Assembly (NCBI GenBank): GCA_019634735.1
Contig: JAHCAT010000002.1
Span: 228,501-292,500, forward strand
Length of the DNA stretch: 64,000 nucleotides
Direction: 5' to 3'
Source: Lysobacterales bacterium
Lineage (GTDB): Bacteria; Pseudomonadota; Gammaproteobacteria; Xanthomonadales; UBA2363
Shown here: positions 1-9,196 of the stretch, piece after piece
Numbering within the stretch: position 1 is the first letter of the stretch
How the letters are laid out: each line of letters opens with the position of its first letter
Program-made: the position numbers and the translations under genes
Notes under the pieces: model-generated
The model's input: only the letters and a program-made list of their open reading frames with translations
Databases searched by the model: none
What the model was told of the DNA's origin: nothing

Positions 1-953
1 TTGGCGGCCCGGGCGGCAACGACTTCGGCGCAGGCATGTCGATGGCGATCCGCTGCCAGGACGGCTACATGGACGCCATGGCGCGCCAGGTCGCCGAGGA
101 GCACGCCGAGCAGCCGGTGCTCGCGCGTGCCTTCACCAGCCTGGAACTGGCCGCCGAGGCACCGGCGGCCTGCGCACAGGCCGGCCTGCCGATGCGCACC
201 GGGGCGGACTATGCGCCATTGCAGACCGACCTGCCGATCGTCGTCGCCAACGGCGCCTGGGACCCGGTGACGCCGCCGCCGCTGGCGCGCTATGTGGCCG
301 AGCGGCTGGGCAACGCCCGTTACGTCGAGTTCCCGCATGCCGGCCACGGGCCGACCCGCTCCCTCAAGTGCGGTGGCGAATTCCTCAACGCGTTCTTCGA
401 CGACCCGGCCGCCCCCCTGCGCATGGATTGCGTCGAGGAGGGTGGCAAGGCGGCCACCTACATCGCGCCGTACTGGGCCACCCAGGCGTTCGCACGTGGC
501 GTCGCCTTCGTCGCCGAGCAGCCGCGCAAGGCGCTGCTGCCGTACCTGGCCTGGGCCGGCCTGGCCTTCGGCATTTCACTGCTCGGCCTGGTCGTGCTGC
601 TGTTCTCCTGGCTCGGGCGCCGCATCGACCGCGCGCCGCGGCCGGCGGGCAGTCTGCCGCGCTGGGCGACCGGCCTGGCCGCGCTGGCTACGGTCGGACA
701 CGGTGCGGGCATCGGCGTGGCGGCCGCGCTGGCAGCGCGCGCGACACCGGCGATGCTGCTGTTCGGCCTGCCCGGTTGGGCACTGTGGGCCGCCTGGGCG
801 GCGCCGGTGGCCGGCGCGCTCGGCCTGCTCGCCCTGGTCCTGGTGCTGGCCGGTGGCCAGGGTCGCGCCGGCAAGCTGGCCTGCGGGCTGGTCGCGTTGG
901 CAGCGGTCGCAGCCTCCGGGTTCTCCTGGTGGTGGGGCCTGTGGCCAGTCTAG
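1..953 (+). CDS. Alpha/beta hydrolase with C-terminal membrane segments (5' end outside window)
   Basis: The reading frame is open from base 3 back past the window edge, so only the C-terminal part is seen. The first residues, GGPGGNDFGAG, resemble the glycine-rich region of S33/TAP-like peptidases. VVANGAWDPVTPPPLARYVAERL followed by FPHAGHG carries the late Asp (GxWDPVTPP) and the His (AGHG) of an alpha/beta-hydrolase catalytic triad. After the TAP-like domain come about four hydrophobic segments (roughly residues 170-305), unusual for a plain secreted peptidase and suggesting a membrane-anchored enzyme. It converges on the sigma-factor gene at 1009. The substrate cannot be inferred. Confidence 0.75.
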   Translation, partial: GGPGGNDFGAGMSMAIRCQDGYMDAMARQVAEEHAEQPVLARAFTSLELAAEAPAACAQAGLPMRTGADYAPLQTDLPIVVANGAWDPVTPPPLARYVAERLGNARYVEFPHAGHGPTRSLKCGGEFLNAFFDDPAAPLRMDCVEEGGKAATYIAPYWATQAFARGVAFVAEQPRKALLPYLAWAGLAFGISLLGLVVLLFSWLGRRIDRAPRPAGSLPRWATGLAALATVGHGAGIGVAAALAARATPAMLLFGLPGWALWAAWAAPVAGALGLLALVLVLAGGQGRAGKLACGLVALAAVAASGFSWWWGLWPV

Positions 954-1008
954 GCCGGGTCCTGCCGGACCGGCAGCGGGCGTTTCACTGCCCGCTGTCG
1001 CGCCCGGG

Positions 1009-1566
1009 CTACTGGCCGGCGACCATCGACTCGTACAGCCAAAGTCGCGTCGACTGCCAGTGCCGCTTGACCGTGGCTGGCGACTGACCGAGCGCCTGCG
1101 CGGTTTCCTCGATGCTGAGGCCGCCGAAGTAGCGCAGTTCCACCAGGCGCGCGCGTTCCGGGTCGACGTTTTCCAGCCGTGCGAGCGCGGCATCGAGGTC
1201 GAGAAGATCGACCCCGGGCGCCTCGGCGGGCAGATCGACCTGGGTCAGGCTGACCCGGGCGCCGCCGTCGCGCTTGCCACGCCCGCGGCCGCGCGCATGG
1301 TCGATCAGGATCTCGCGCATCACCCGCGCAGCCAATGCCATCAGGTGTCCACGGACCTGCGCGGTGGGCGGCTGGCCGCCGGCCAGCCGCAACCAGGCCT
1401 CGTTGACCAGGGCGGTCGGCTGCAGGGTGTGGCCGATGCGCTCGTGCCGGAACAGACGGTCCGCCAGGCGGTGGAGTTCGGGGTAGAGCGCCGCGACCAG
1501 ACGGTCGCCGGCGCCGGTGTCGCCGTCCTGCCACTGCGCCAGCCATTGCGTCACCGGTTCCGGCAT
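1009..1566 (-). CDS. ECF RNA polymerase sigma factor, kinase-associated type
   Basis: A 185-aa sigma-70-like protein. The segment HTLQPTALVNEAWLRL (about residues 46-61) is the region 2 signature of the ECF subfamily often found beside Ser/Thr kinases (TIGR02999/ECF43-like). ELRYFGGLSIEETAQALGQSPATVKRHW near the C-terminus is the region 4 helix-turn-helix. The start is the ATG at 1566 because the upstream extension is Arg/Pro-rich shadow sequence. It is divergent from a Ser/Thr kinase at 1742, the arrangement expected of a kinase-controlled sigma factor. Region 2.2 lacks the usual acidic DAED-type residues and has Thr51 there instead. No anti-sigma factor is adjacent. Confidence 0.9.
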   Translation of the reverse strand: MPEPVTQWLAQWQDGDTGAGDRLVAALYPELHRLADRLFRHERIGHTLQPTALVNEAWLRLAGGQPPTAQVRGHLMALAARVMREILIDHARGRGRGKRDGGARVSLTQVDLPAEAPGVDLLDLDAALARLENVDPERARLVELRYFGGLSIEETAQALGQSPATVKRHWQSTRLWLYESMVAGQ

Positions 1567-1741
1567 GGCCGGCAGTGTAACGAGCCGGGGCGCATCCGGA
1601 CGGCCCAGGGCTGGCCCGGATGTTCCATGTGGACGCCGCTGTGGCCGCCGGTCTGCGCACCGCGACGCGAACCCGGCGCCCCGGCCACGCGTGCTCATGC
1701 AACAACCGGGCTAGACTGCCGATGCGGGTCGGGAGGAGACC

Positions 1742-4138
1742 ATGGCCGACGAGCCGGCATCCGAAGGGAAGGTGCTCGACCTGCTCGAACAGGTGCTCGA
1801 ACTGCCGCCGTCCGGGCGGGCAGCGTGGCTGGACGCGGCCGGGCTGGCGCCGGAACTGCGCCTGCGGCTCGAACGCCTGCTGGCCCTGCAGACACGCGCC
1901 GACCGCTTTCTTGGCCAGGCGCCAGCGGACCCGCTGACCGGCCTCCCCGGTCCCGGCGAACGGTTGGGGTCCTGGGAGATCGTCCGGCCGCTGGACGCTG
2001 GCGGCATGGGCGTGGTGTTCCTGGCGCGACGTGCGGACGGCAGCTACGAGCAGCAGGCGGCGGTCAAGCTGGTACGGCCCGGTGGTCCGGGCGCGCCGTC
2101 CGGCCTGGAGGCGGCACTGCACGAGCGCTTCGCCACCGAGCGCCGCCTGCTGGCGCGTCTGGACCATCCGAACATCGCCCGGGTCCTGGATGGCGGAACC
2201 AGTCCGGACGGTCTGCCGTACCTGGTCATGGAGTACGTGGAGGGCGCCGGCCTGCTGGCCCATTGCGATGCGGCCGGTCTCGGCCTGCGCGCCCGGGTGG
2301 CGCTGTTCCGCAAGGTCTGCGCCGGCGTCCAGGCCGCGCACCGGCACCTGGTCGTGCACCGCGACCTCAAGCCGCAGAACATCCTGGTCGGTGCCGACGG
2401 CGAGCCGCGCCTGCTCGATTTCGGCATCGCCCGCCTTCTGGAGGGTGGCGACGCCGGGACCGGCGCCACCCAGCTTTCGGCCATGACGCCGGCCTATGCC
2501 AGCCCGGAACAGCTGCGCGGCGAACCGCTGACCACCGCCTCGGACATCTTCTCGCTGGGCGTCGTCCTGTACGAGCTGCTGACCGGAACACGACCGTGGA
2601 TCCTTGACGGCGCCGGGCTCGCCCAGGCCGAGCGGCTGGTCAGCAGCACTGCGCCGCGCCCGCTTCGCCAGGCGTTGGCCGGCGCCGACCTGCCCGACGC
2701 CGAAAGGCAGCGTCGACTGGCGGTATCCGGGCCGGACCTCGAGCGGATCGTGGCCAAGGCCCTGCACCTCGACCCGGTGCGCCGCTATGAGACCGCCCAG
2801 GCACTGGCCGACGACCTGGGCCGCTGGCTGGACGGCAGGCCGGTGCTGGCCCATCCCGACTCCACCGGTTACCGGCTGATGCGCTTCCTGGGCCGGCACC
2901 GGGCCGCGAGCGTCGCGGCCGGCCTGGCCCTGGCGGCCATCGTCGCGGCAGCGGCGGTGGCGATGGCGCAGGCCCGGCAGGCCCGGCTCGCGGTCGCCGA
3001 CCTGGGGCGCGTCAATGCCTTCCTGGCCGAGGTCATCAATGTCTCCAACCCCTACCTGGCCGGTTCCGAACTGACCCTGGGCCAGGCCCTGGACGAGGCG
3101 GCAGCGCGCCTGGAGCAGCATTTCCAGGGTCGGCCGGACCTGGCGCTGGACATCCGCCTGGTCCTGGCCGACAGCATGCTGGGCCGGTTCCGGTTGGATT
3201 CGGCCCAGAGCCAGCTGGAACGCGCGCTTGCCGAGGCGAGCGCCCTGCATGGCCACGACGACCCGCGCACGCTCCAGGCGCTCGGGCGGCTGGCCTCGCT
3301 GCGCAAGGACCAGAGCCGCTTCGACGAGGCCTCCGCCCTGTTCGAGCAGGCCCTGGGCCGGCTCGGCACGGTGGCCGCGGACACCGCGCAGCTCGCCGCC
3401 CGCCTGCTCAACGACTACGGGACCATGCGCCTGATCGAGGAGCGCTTCCCCGAGGCGCAGGCGCTGCTGCAGCGCGCCGTGGACATCGACGCGGCGCACC
3501 CCGGCGCGGTGCCCGAGGCGTCCCGCGCCCAGACCCTGGGCAACCTCGCACACGCCGCGCGCGGCCAGGGCGACCTGGACCGCGCCGAGGCGCTGTACAC
3601 ACAGGTGCAGGCGGTGTTCGAGCGCGTCTATCCGGAGGGCGGCCCGTTCCCGGCCATCGTGCTGAACAACCGCGCGCGGCTGGCGCGGGCCCGCGGCGAC
3701 CCGGAGACGTCGATGGCCCTGCTTGAGCAGGCGGTCGCGATGCACCGGCGCAGCTTCGCCGGCGACCACGCGCTGGTGGTCACGCCGATCACCAACCTGG
3801 CCATGCAGGCCCTGGACCTGGACCGTCTGGACAAGGCGGCGCCCGCCGCCGAGGAGGCCGTGGCGATGGCCGACCGCCTGTACGCCAGCCAACCCCATGC
3901 CTACCAGGCCAACGCCCTGGTCGCCCTGGTCGGCGTGCGCCTGGCGCAGGACCGGGTCGCCGAGGCGGCGCAGGCGCTGGGCCGCGCCGAGGCGGTCCTG
4001 GCGGCCCTGGCGGCGGCGCCGGAGTCCACCGTGCGCCGGGTCGCGCAGCTGCGCGAGACTGTGTGCCAGCGCGCTGCCGGCGCACCCGGCTGCCCGCCCG
4101 CCGTCGCCGGGCCCGTCGTGCCTGCCGGCTTGCCCTGA
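1742..4138 (+). CDS. Transmembrane Ser/Thr protein kinase with tetratricopeptide-type repeats
   Basis: A 798-aa Hanks-type kinase. The glycine loop LDAGGMG is at about 85-90, the ATP-binding Lys in AAVKLV at 109, the catalytic loop HRDLKPQN at 206-213 and DFG at 226-228, followed by an SPEQ activation-segment end. A single hydrophobic helix lies near residues 389-410. The remaining roughly 380 residues are alanine-rich helical repeats (TPR-like, with AxALxxRAL patterns) predicted outside the inner membrane, probably as sensor or scaffold. All catalytic motifs are intact. A strong GGGAGGAG ribosome site lies just upstream of the ATG. Its divergent neighbour is the ECF sigma factor, its likely target by analogy with PknS/EcfK of Xanthomonas citri and the ECF43 pair of Vibrio parahaemolyticus. 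Confidence 0.93.
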   Translation: MADEPASEGKVLDLLEQVLELPPSGRAAWLDAAGLAPELRLRLERLLALQTRADRFLGQAPADPLTGLPGPGERLGSWEIVRPLDAGGMGVVFLARRADGSYEQQAAVKLVRPGGPGAPSGLEAALHERFATERRLLARLDHPNIARVLDGGTSPDGLPYLVMEYVEGAGLLAHCDAAGLGLRARVALFRKVCAGVQAAHRHLVVHRDLKPQNILVGADGEPRLLDFGIARLLEGGDAGTGATQLSAMTPAYASPEQLRGEPLTTASDIFSLGVVLYELLTGTRPWILDGAGLAQAERLVSSTAPRPLRQALAGADLPDAERQRRLAVSGPDLERIVAKALHLDPVRRYETAQALADDLGRWLDGRPVLAHPDSTGYRLMRFLGRHRAASVAAGLALAAIVAAAAVAMAQARQARLAVADLGRVNAFLAEVINVSNPYLAGSELTLGQALDEAAARLEQHFQGRPDLALDIRLVLADSMLGRFRLDSAQSQLERALAEASALHGHDDPRTLQALGRLASLRKDQSRFDEASALFEQALGRLGTVAADTAQLAARLLNDYGTMRLIEERFPEAQALLQRAVDIDAAHPGAVPEASRAQTLGNLAHAARGQGDLDRAEALYTQVQAVFERVYPEGGPFPAIVLNNRARLARARGDPETSMALLEQAVAMHRRSFAGDHALVVTPITNLAMQALDLDRLDKAAPAAEEAVAMADRLYASQPHAYQANALVALVGVRLAQDRVAEAAQALGRAEAVLAALAAAPESTVRRVAQLRETVCQRAAGAPGCPPAVAGPVVPAGLP

Positions 4139-4247
4139 GGACGAGGACGCACCGCGCGGATGCCGCCCGGCGCCAGCGGCCGGGTTCGGCGCCAAGCGCG
4201 CAATGCCGTCGCAGGCAGGAGGCGATCCGGCGCCGTTGCGCCGGCGC

Positions 4248-5600
4248 TCAGAGGATGTAGCGGCTGAGGTCCTCGTGCCCGGCCAGCGCGGCGAGGTGGG
4301 CGTCGACGTAGGCGGCATCGATGACGTAGCGCTCACCGGCCTTGTCGGGGGCCTCGAACGAGATGCCGTCGAGCAGACGCTCCAGCACCGTGTGCAGGCG
4401 CCGGGCGCCGATGTTCTCGGTGCGCTCGTTGACCGCGCAGGCGATCTCCGCGAGCCGCGCGATGCCCTCGTCGGTGAACTCGATGGCGACCCCCTCAGTC
4501 GCCAGCAGGGCCGAATACTGGCGGGTCAGGGCGTTGTCCGGTTCGGCAAGGATGCGCCGGAAGTCCTCCACGGTCAGCGCCGACAGCTCGACGCGGATCG
4601 GGAAGCGGCCCTGCAGCTCGGGGATCAGGTCGCTGGGCCGGGCCAGGTGAAAGGCGCCGGAGGCGATGAACAGGATGTGGTCGGTGCGCACCGGACCGTA
4701 TTTGGTGCCGACCGTCGAACCTTCCACCAAAGGCAGCAGGTCGCGCTGCACGCCCTCGCGGGACACGTCGGCGCCGGTCACGTCGCTGCGCCGGCAGACC
4801 TTGTCGAGCTCGTCGATGAAGACGATGCCGTTCTGCTCGCAGTTGTGGATGGCGGACTCGCGCACCTCGTCCTCGTTGACCAGGCGCCCGGCCTCCTCCT
4901 CGACGAGCTGGGCCAGGGCCGCCTTCACCTTCAGGCGGCGCTTCTGGGTGCGACCGCCGCCCAGCGACTTGAACATCTCGCGCAACTGGCCGGTCATCTC
5001 CTCCATGCCGGGCGGCGCCATGATATCGATGCCCGGCCCGGCGGCGACCAGTTCCAGCTCGACCTCGCGCTCGTCGAGGGTGCCCTCGCGGAGCTGCTTG
5101 CGCAGCTTCTGCCGGGTGTCGGCCTGCGGGTCGTCGGCGTCGGCGGCCTGCTCGGTCCAGCCCATCGGCCCACTGTGCTGCTGTCGGCGCGGCAACAGGG
5201 CATCGAGCAGCCGCTCCTCGGCGGCATCCTCGGCCTGGGCGCGGACGCGCGCCTTGGCGCGGTCGCGCTGCATCTTCACCGCCGCGTCGGCGAGGTCGCG
5301 GACGATCTGCTCGACGTCCTTGCCGACGTAGCCGACCTCGGTGAACTTGGTGGCCTCGACCTTGATGAACGGCGCCCCGGCCAGGTTCGCCAGTCGCCGC
5401 GCGATCTCGGTCTTGCCGACGCCGGTCGGACCGATCATCAGGATGTTCTTCGGCGTGACCTCCTCGCGCAGCCCCGGATCGAGCTGCATGCGCCGCCAGC
5501 GGTTGCGCAGGGCGATCGCCACCGCCCGCTTGGCGGCGTGCTGGCCGATGATGAACTTGTCCAGCTCCTGGACGATTTCTCGGGGGGTCATGGCGGACAT
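4248..5600 (-). CDS. hslU: ATP-dependent protease ATPase subunit HslU
   Basis: A 450-aa AAA+ unfoldase that feeds substrates to HslV in the cytoplasm. It begins [20 protein letters not shown], as in E. coli. It has Walker [14 protein letters not shown] (about 60-72), the GYVGKDVE pore motif, Walker [12 protein letters not shown], and the C-terminal tail DLSRYIL that docks into HslV. Length is normal for the family. It lies downstream of hslV on the same strand, but the two are separated by a 126-bp gap filled with a heptamer repeat array. Confidence 0.98.
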   Translation of the reverse strand: MSAMTPREIVQELDKFIIGQHAAKRAVAIALRNRWRRMQLDPGLREEVTPKNILMIGPTGVGKTEIARRLANLAGAPFIKVEATKFTEVGYVGKDVEQIVRDLADAAVKMQRDRAKARVRAQAEDAAEERLLDALLPRRQQHSGPMGWTEQAADADDPQADTRQKLRKQLREGTLDEREVELELVAAGPGIDIMAPPGMEEMTGQLREMFKSLGGGRTQKRRLKVKAALAQLVEEEAGRLVNEDEVRESAIHNCEQNGIVFIDELDKVCRRSDVTGADVSREGVQRDLLPLVEGSTVGTKYGPVRTDHILFIASGAFHLARPSDLIPELQGRFPIRVELSALTVEDFRRILAEPDNALTRQYSALLATEGVAIEFTDEGIARLAEIACAVNERTENIGARRLHTVLERLLDGISFEAPDKAGERYVIDAAYVDAHLAALAGHEDLSRYIL

Positions 5601-5610
5601 GCTTGAGGGC

Positions 5611-5771
5611 CGGGACAGGGGACAGGGGACAGGGGACAGGGGACAGGGGACAGGGGACAGGGGACAGGGGACAGGGGACAGGGGACAGGGGACGGGCAGT
5701 CTGGGGTGGATGTGCGAAGAGCGCCCTCAGGTGCGATCCCCGGTCCCTGGTCCCCGGTCCCCGGTCCCCAT
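5611..5771. repeat. Heptamer tandem arrays between hslV and hslU, inverted pair
   Basis: From about 5611 to 5693 the top strand carries about 12 head-to-tail copies of GGGACAG. A second, shorter array with the opposite sense (GGTCCCC/GGTCCCT units, about 5735-5771) follows after a 40-bp spacer. The two arrays can pair as an imperfect hairpin. The second array runs through the hslV stop codon, so the last 12 or so codons of hslV are repeat sequence. Related arrays occur at about 12.5-12.9 kb and 26.5 kb. Confidence 0.9.
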
Positions 5772-6323
5772 CGACATCCCGAGCTCCTCGACCACCCGAT
5801 TCTGGTTCGTATAGATGCAGATCTCGCCGGCCACCTCCAGCGCGTTCTCGACGATGGCGCGGGCATCCAGGGACGTGTGGTGGAGCAGGGCGCGGGCGGC
5901 GGCCTGGGCATAGGGGCCGCCGGAGCCGATCGCGATCAGGCCGTCCTCCGGCTCGAGCACGTCGCCGTTGCCGCTGATCAGCAGCGAGGCCTCGGCATCG
6001 GCCACCGCCAGCATCGCCTCCAGGCGGCCCAGGCGGCGGTCGGTGCGCCAGTCCTTGGCCAGCTCGACGGCGGCGCGCACCAGTTGCCCGCCGTGCTTCT
6101 CCAGCTTGGCCTCGAACAGCTCGAACAAGGTGAAGGCGTCGGCGGTGGCGCCGGCGAAGCCGGCCAGGATGCGGCCGTCGCGGCCCAGGCGGCGGACCTT
6201 GCGGGCATTGGCCTTGACCACCGTGTTGCCCAGCGTCACCTGGCCGTCGCCGCCCATCACCACCCGGCCGTCGCGGCGCACCGAGACGATGGTGGTGGCG
6301 TGGAAGCTGGGCGTCTGGCTCAC
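5727..6323 (-). CDS. hslV: ATP-dependent protease proteolytic subunit HslV
   Basis: A 198-aa threonine protease that forms the core of HslUV. The start is GTG ([17 protein letters not shown]). The catalytic N-terminal threonine is in [12 protein letters not shown] and is normally exposed by processing. [21 protein letters not shown] and [17 protein letters not shown] are standard motifs. The family usually ends shortly after ICIYTN-x-VVEEL. Here the frame continues [17 protein letters not shown], encoded by the heptamer repeat, which gives a tail of about 15 extra residues. The hslVU order matches other Lysobacterales. Confidence 0.97.
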   Translation of the reverse strand: MSQTPSFHATTIVSVRRDGRVVMGGDGQVTLGNTVVKANARKVRRLGRDGRILAGFAGATADAFTLFELFEAKLEKHGGQLVRAAVELAKDWRTDRRLGRLEAMLAVADAEASLLISGNGDVLEPEDGLIAIGSGGPYAQAAARALLHHTSLDARAIVENALEVAGEICIYTNQNRVVEELGMSMGTGDRGPGTGDRT

Positions 6324-6404
6324 GGTCGTGCTCCGCAGCGGATGGAAACGCCGATCTTGGGCCTTGCCGACGCGATTGCAAGGGGCGGTGCCCTGCGCGG
6401 CGGG

Positions 6405-7325
6405 TCAGTCCGGCTTGCGTCTCGCGCGTGGATGGGCGGCATCGTAGACGCGCGCCAGGTGCTGGAAGTCGAGGTGCGTGTACACCTGCGTGGTGCTGAT
6501 GTCCGCATGGCCGAGCAGTTCCTGGACGCCGCGCAGGTCCTGCGAGGATTCCAGCACGTGGCTGGCGCAGGAGTGTCGCAACAGGTGCGGGTGCAGCCGC
6601 TGCGGCAGCCCGTGGACCAGGCTCAGGTGGTGAAGTCGGGCCTGCACCGTGCGCACAGAGAGATGGCCACCGGCCCGGCCCGGAAAAATGTGGTCGGCGC
6701 CGCCGGACAGCGCGCGCCAACGCGCCAGGGCGGTGCGCGCGGCGGCACCCACCGGCACCACGCGGGTCTTGCCGCCCTTGCCGGTGACGCGCAGTTCGGT
6801 GAGCCCGGCATCGGCATCGCGCCAGCGGGCACCGACCAGTTCGCTGACGCGCAGACCGGAGGAATAGGCCAGCTCGAACAGGGCGCGGTCGCGGGCGCCG
6901 CGCACGGGATCGTCGCCATCGGCGTCGCCCAGGCCATCCAGGAAGGCGGCCATCGCGTCGGCATCCAGAACCCGCGGCAGGCGTCGGCCGCTGCGTGGCG
7001 CGCGCAGGCCGACTGCCGGGTTGTGGGCGATCGCGCCTTCGCGCAGCAGCCATCGGCAGAAGCTGCGCAGCGCCGCCAGCCAGCGCGCCAGCGAACGGCC
7101 GGAAAGGCCGCGGCGGTACTCACGGGCGACCAGGCCGCGCAGCGGCTCGGTGGCCAGTGCCTGCCAGCCCGGCAGCGCCTGCTCGCCGACCCAGACCAGC
7201 AGACGGCGCAGGTCGCGGCGGTAGGCGGACAGCGTGTGCGGGCTCAGTCGCCGGGCCACTTCCAGGTGGCGAAGGAAGGCCTCGACGTCGGCGACCGGAT
7301 CGAAGCCTGGCGCAGCGCCGGCCAT
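6405..7325 (-). CDS. xerC: Tyrosine recombinase XerC
   Basis: A 306-aa site-specific recombinase that resolves chromosome dimers at dif with XerD. It has an N-terminal SAM-like core-binding domain (VEAFLRHLEVARRLSPHTLSAYRRDL). The catalytic residues are Arg in SGLRVSELVG, Lys in TGKGGKTRVVP, His-x-x-Arg in HPHLLRHSCASH, His in LLGHADISTTQ and the nucleophile in VYTHLD. It lies in the conserved dapF-DUF484-xerC order 9 bp after the DUF484 gene, so it is a housekeeping recombinase and not a mobile-element integrase. Confidence 0.97.
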   Translation of the reverse strand: MAGAAPGFDPVADVEAFLRHLEVARRLSPHTLSAYRRDLRRLLVWVGEQALPGWQALATEPLRGLVAREYRRGLSGRSLARWLAALRSFCRWLLREGAIAHNPAVGLRAPRSGRRLPRVLDADAMAAFLDGLGDADGDDPVRGARDRALFELAYSSGLRVSELVGARWRDADAGLTELRVTGKGGKTRVVPVGAAARTALARWRALSGGADHIFPGRAGGHLSVRTVQARLHHLSLVHGLPQRLHPHLLRHSCASHVLESSQDLRGVQELLGHADISTTQVYTHLDFQHLARVYDAAHPRARRKPD

Positions 7326-7334
7326 GATCGTGGT

Positions 7335-8024
7335 TCAACCGTGCCGACGCAGGGCCGCGGCCACGGTCTGCGCGATCAGGTCCAGGAAGAAGGTGCCCTG
7401 GCCGGGGTGGAAGCGGTTCGGGTCGGCGCTGGCGATCGCCAGCAGGCCCAGGCCGGGCAGCGGCAGAAGCGCGCAGCTGCCGATCGACTCGGGGTCCTCG
7501 AACAGCAGGACGGCCTGCGCCGCAGTCAGCCGTCCGCACAGCGGTTCGCCGCGCTCGATGACGTCGGCGATCGCCGCCAGCGAGGGGTCGCCGGCCGGAA
7601 CCGCCAGCAGCCACTCGGCGGCGGGCAGCTCCGGATCGGGATGGTGCAGCAGCACGCGCACCTGCTCGGTCGCGAAATCCTCGCGCAGGGCCGCGACCAG
7701 CCGGCGCATCGACTCGGCCGGCCCGCGTGCGCGCATCAGGGCGAGGTTGAGCGCGTGCACCCGCCGCATCAACGTCTCGTTTTCGCTGGCGATGGCGACC
7801 AGCACCTTGATGCGCTGGGCGAGTTCGCGGTTCTTGTCGCGCAGCACCTCCAGCTGGTAGCCAGCCAGCGAGGCCGCCCGGCCGTGGCCGTGGTCCTTGG
7901 GCACCAACAGGGTCAGGGCCAGGTCGGGGTGGTCGCTCAGAAAGTCCGGGTGGCGGCGCAGATAGCCGGCCACCTCCGCGGCGGTCGGTCCCGGCGAAGT
8001 CGCGGGATCGCGGTTGTCGGTCAT
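7335..8024 (-). CDS. DUF484 family protein
   Basis: A 229-aa cytoplasmic protein between dapF and xerC, as in Pseudomonas and Xanthomonas. The N-terminus (EVAGYLRRHPDFLSDHPDLALTLLVPKDHGHGRAASLAGYQLEVLR) is the DUF484 signature. The rest resembles a GAF-like fold (CALLPLPGLGLLAIASADPNRFHPGQGTFFLDLIAQ). The ATG at 8024 shares ATGA with the dapF stop, so I prefer it to a GTG two codons upstream. The conserved position suggests a link to XerC-related cell division, but the function is not established. Confidence 0.93.
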   Translation of the reverse strand: MTDNRDPATSPGPTAAEVAGYLRRHPDFLSDHPDLALTLLVPKDHGHGRAASLAGYQLEVLRDKNRELAQRIKVLVAIASENETLMRRVHALNLALMRARGPAESMRRLVAALREDFATEQVRVLLHHPDPELPAAEWLLAVPAGDPSLAAIADVIERGEPLCGRLTAAQAVLLFEDPESIGSCALLPLPGLGLLAIASADPNRFHPGQGTFFLDLIAQTVAAALRRHG

Positions 8025-8848
8025 GGCCACAGCTCCCCTTCGAAGACGAAAACGGCCGGGCCGCGCAGGCGCACCGGTTCGCCCGGCTCGCCGTTCCAGC
8101 GCACCCCAAGGGTGCCGCCGGGCAGTTCGACACGGGTATCCGGGCCGATGCGGCCGGAGCGGCGCAGCCAGGCATGGGCGGCGCAGGCGCCGCTACCGCA
8201 CGCCAGGGTCTCGCCGACGCCGCGTTCGATCACCCGCAGGCGCAGCAGATCGGGCGCCAGCACCTGCGCGAAGCCGACGTTGCAGCCCTCCGGGAAGGCG
8301 GGATGCGCCTGCAGTGCGAACGCCAGGTCGACCGGCGCGTCGACCACGTCGGCGACCTCGATCACCACGTGCGGATTGCCGATGGCGACCGCCCCGAAGG
8401 CCAGCTCCAGGTCGGCCACGTTCAGGTGCAGGCCATCGGCTGCCTGCCTGGCGCCCAGAACCGGCAGGGCGGCCGGTTCGAAGTCGGGGACCGCGAGGTC
8501 GAGTTCGAATTCGCCCTGGTCGCTGCGGCGCACCGCGACGGCGCCACTCGGCCCGTCGAGCACGGCGGCGTCGACGAACGCGCCGTCGCGGTGCAGCCAG
8601 GCGGCGACGCAGCGGGCGCCGTTGCCGCATTGCCGGGCGCTGCTGCCGTCGGCGTTGACCACGGCATAGGCAGCCACCGAGCCCGCCTCGCGCGGCGACA
8701 GAACGATCATCACCTGATCGCAGCCGACCCCGTAGTGGCGGTCGGCGAGGCGGACGGCAAGCTCCGGGTCGGGCGCGATGCCGGCGCGGGCGTCGACCAC
8801 GACGAAGTCGTTGCCGGCGCCCTGCATCTTGGTGAAGCGCAGGGGCAT
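8021..8848 (-). CDS. dapF: Diaminopimelate epimerase
   Basis: A 275-aa enzyme converting LL- to meso-diaminopimelate for lysine and peptidoglycan synthesis. It starts MPLRFTKMQGAGNDFVVVDA. The two catalytic cysteines are in SSARQCGNGARC and ETLACGSGACAAHA. Length is typical. The start at 8848 is chosen because upstream codons are not conserved in type and lptM ends 19 bp upstream. Translationally coupled to DUF484 (ATGA). Confidence 0.98.
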   Translation of the reverse strand: MPLRFTKMQGAGNDFVVVDARAGIAPDPELAVRLADRHYGVGCDQVMIVLSPREAGSVAAYAVVNADGSSARQCGNGARCVAAWLHRDGAFVDAAVLDGPSGAVAVRRSDQGEFELDLAVPDFEPAALPVLGARQAADGLHLNVADLELAFGAVAIGNPHVVIEVADVVDAPVDLAFALQAHPAFPEGCNVGFAQVLAPDLLRLRVIERGVGETLACGSGACAAHAWLRRSGRIGPDTRVELPGGTLGVRWNGEPGEPVRLRGPAVFVFEGELWP

Positions 8849-8867
8849 GGGCCGTGCGGGCCGGGAC

Positions 8868-9092
8868 TCAGATGTCCCGGGCAAGGGACTCGGTGCGACG
8901 ACGCCGCTCACGGCGCGGTTCCGGCTCGGACGGGCCGCTGCGGGCGGCATCGGCCTCGGCGGCGGCCTTGGCGGCGGCCAGTTCCGCGGGCGTCATCGCC
9001 GGCGGCGCGATCGGGTCGCGCAGGTACAGGTCGCCCTTGTTGCCGCAGGCGGTCAACGCGGCCAGGCAGGCCAGAAGCACGAATGCGCGCAT
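8868..9092 (-). CDS. lptM: LptM (YifL)-type small lipoprotein
   Basis: A 74-aa protein with a short signal peptide ending in a lipobox (LTACGNKGDLYL). The CGNKGDLY start of the mature protein is characteristic of LptM/YifL, which helps LptD oxidative maturation in the outer membrane. The tail is charged and Ala/Pro-rich. It is first in the dapF operon, as in E. coli. A TATACT-like hexamer on the minus strand near 9122-9127 is a plausible promoter -10. Confidence 0.92.
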   Translation of the reverse strand: MRAFVLLACLAALTACGNKGDLYLRDPIAPPAMTPAELAAAKAAAEADAARSGPSEPEPRRERRRRTESLARDI

Positions 9093-9196
9093 GGGATCCT
9101 CTGATGGTTGCTCGATGCCGGCAGTATAGGGAAGCCTGGCCGGCGCCGCGTCGCGAGCGGGTGGCTGGCGGCGCGGCGCGCACTACACTCGGGTGC

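Noticed and set aside
950..4336. Very long open frame on the minus strand opposite the kinase gene
   Set aside because: Arg/Gly/Ala-rich shadow of a high-GC gene. The opposite-strand frame has kinase, TM and repeat motifs and a good ribosome site.
6405..7325. Tyrosine recombinase as sign of a mobile element
   Set aside because: It is XerC in its conserved housekeeping neighbourhood.
5706..8669. 987-codon open frame opposite hslV-xerC-DUF484-dapF
   Set aside because: Shadow of four well-conserved genes on the other strand; no domain is recognisable in it.
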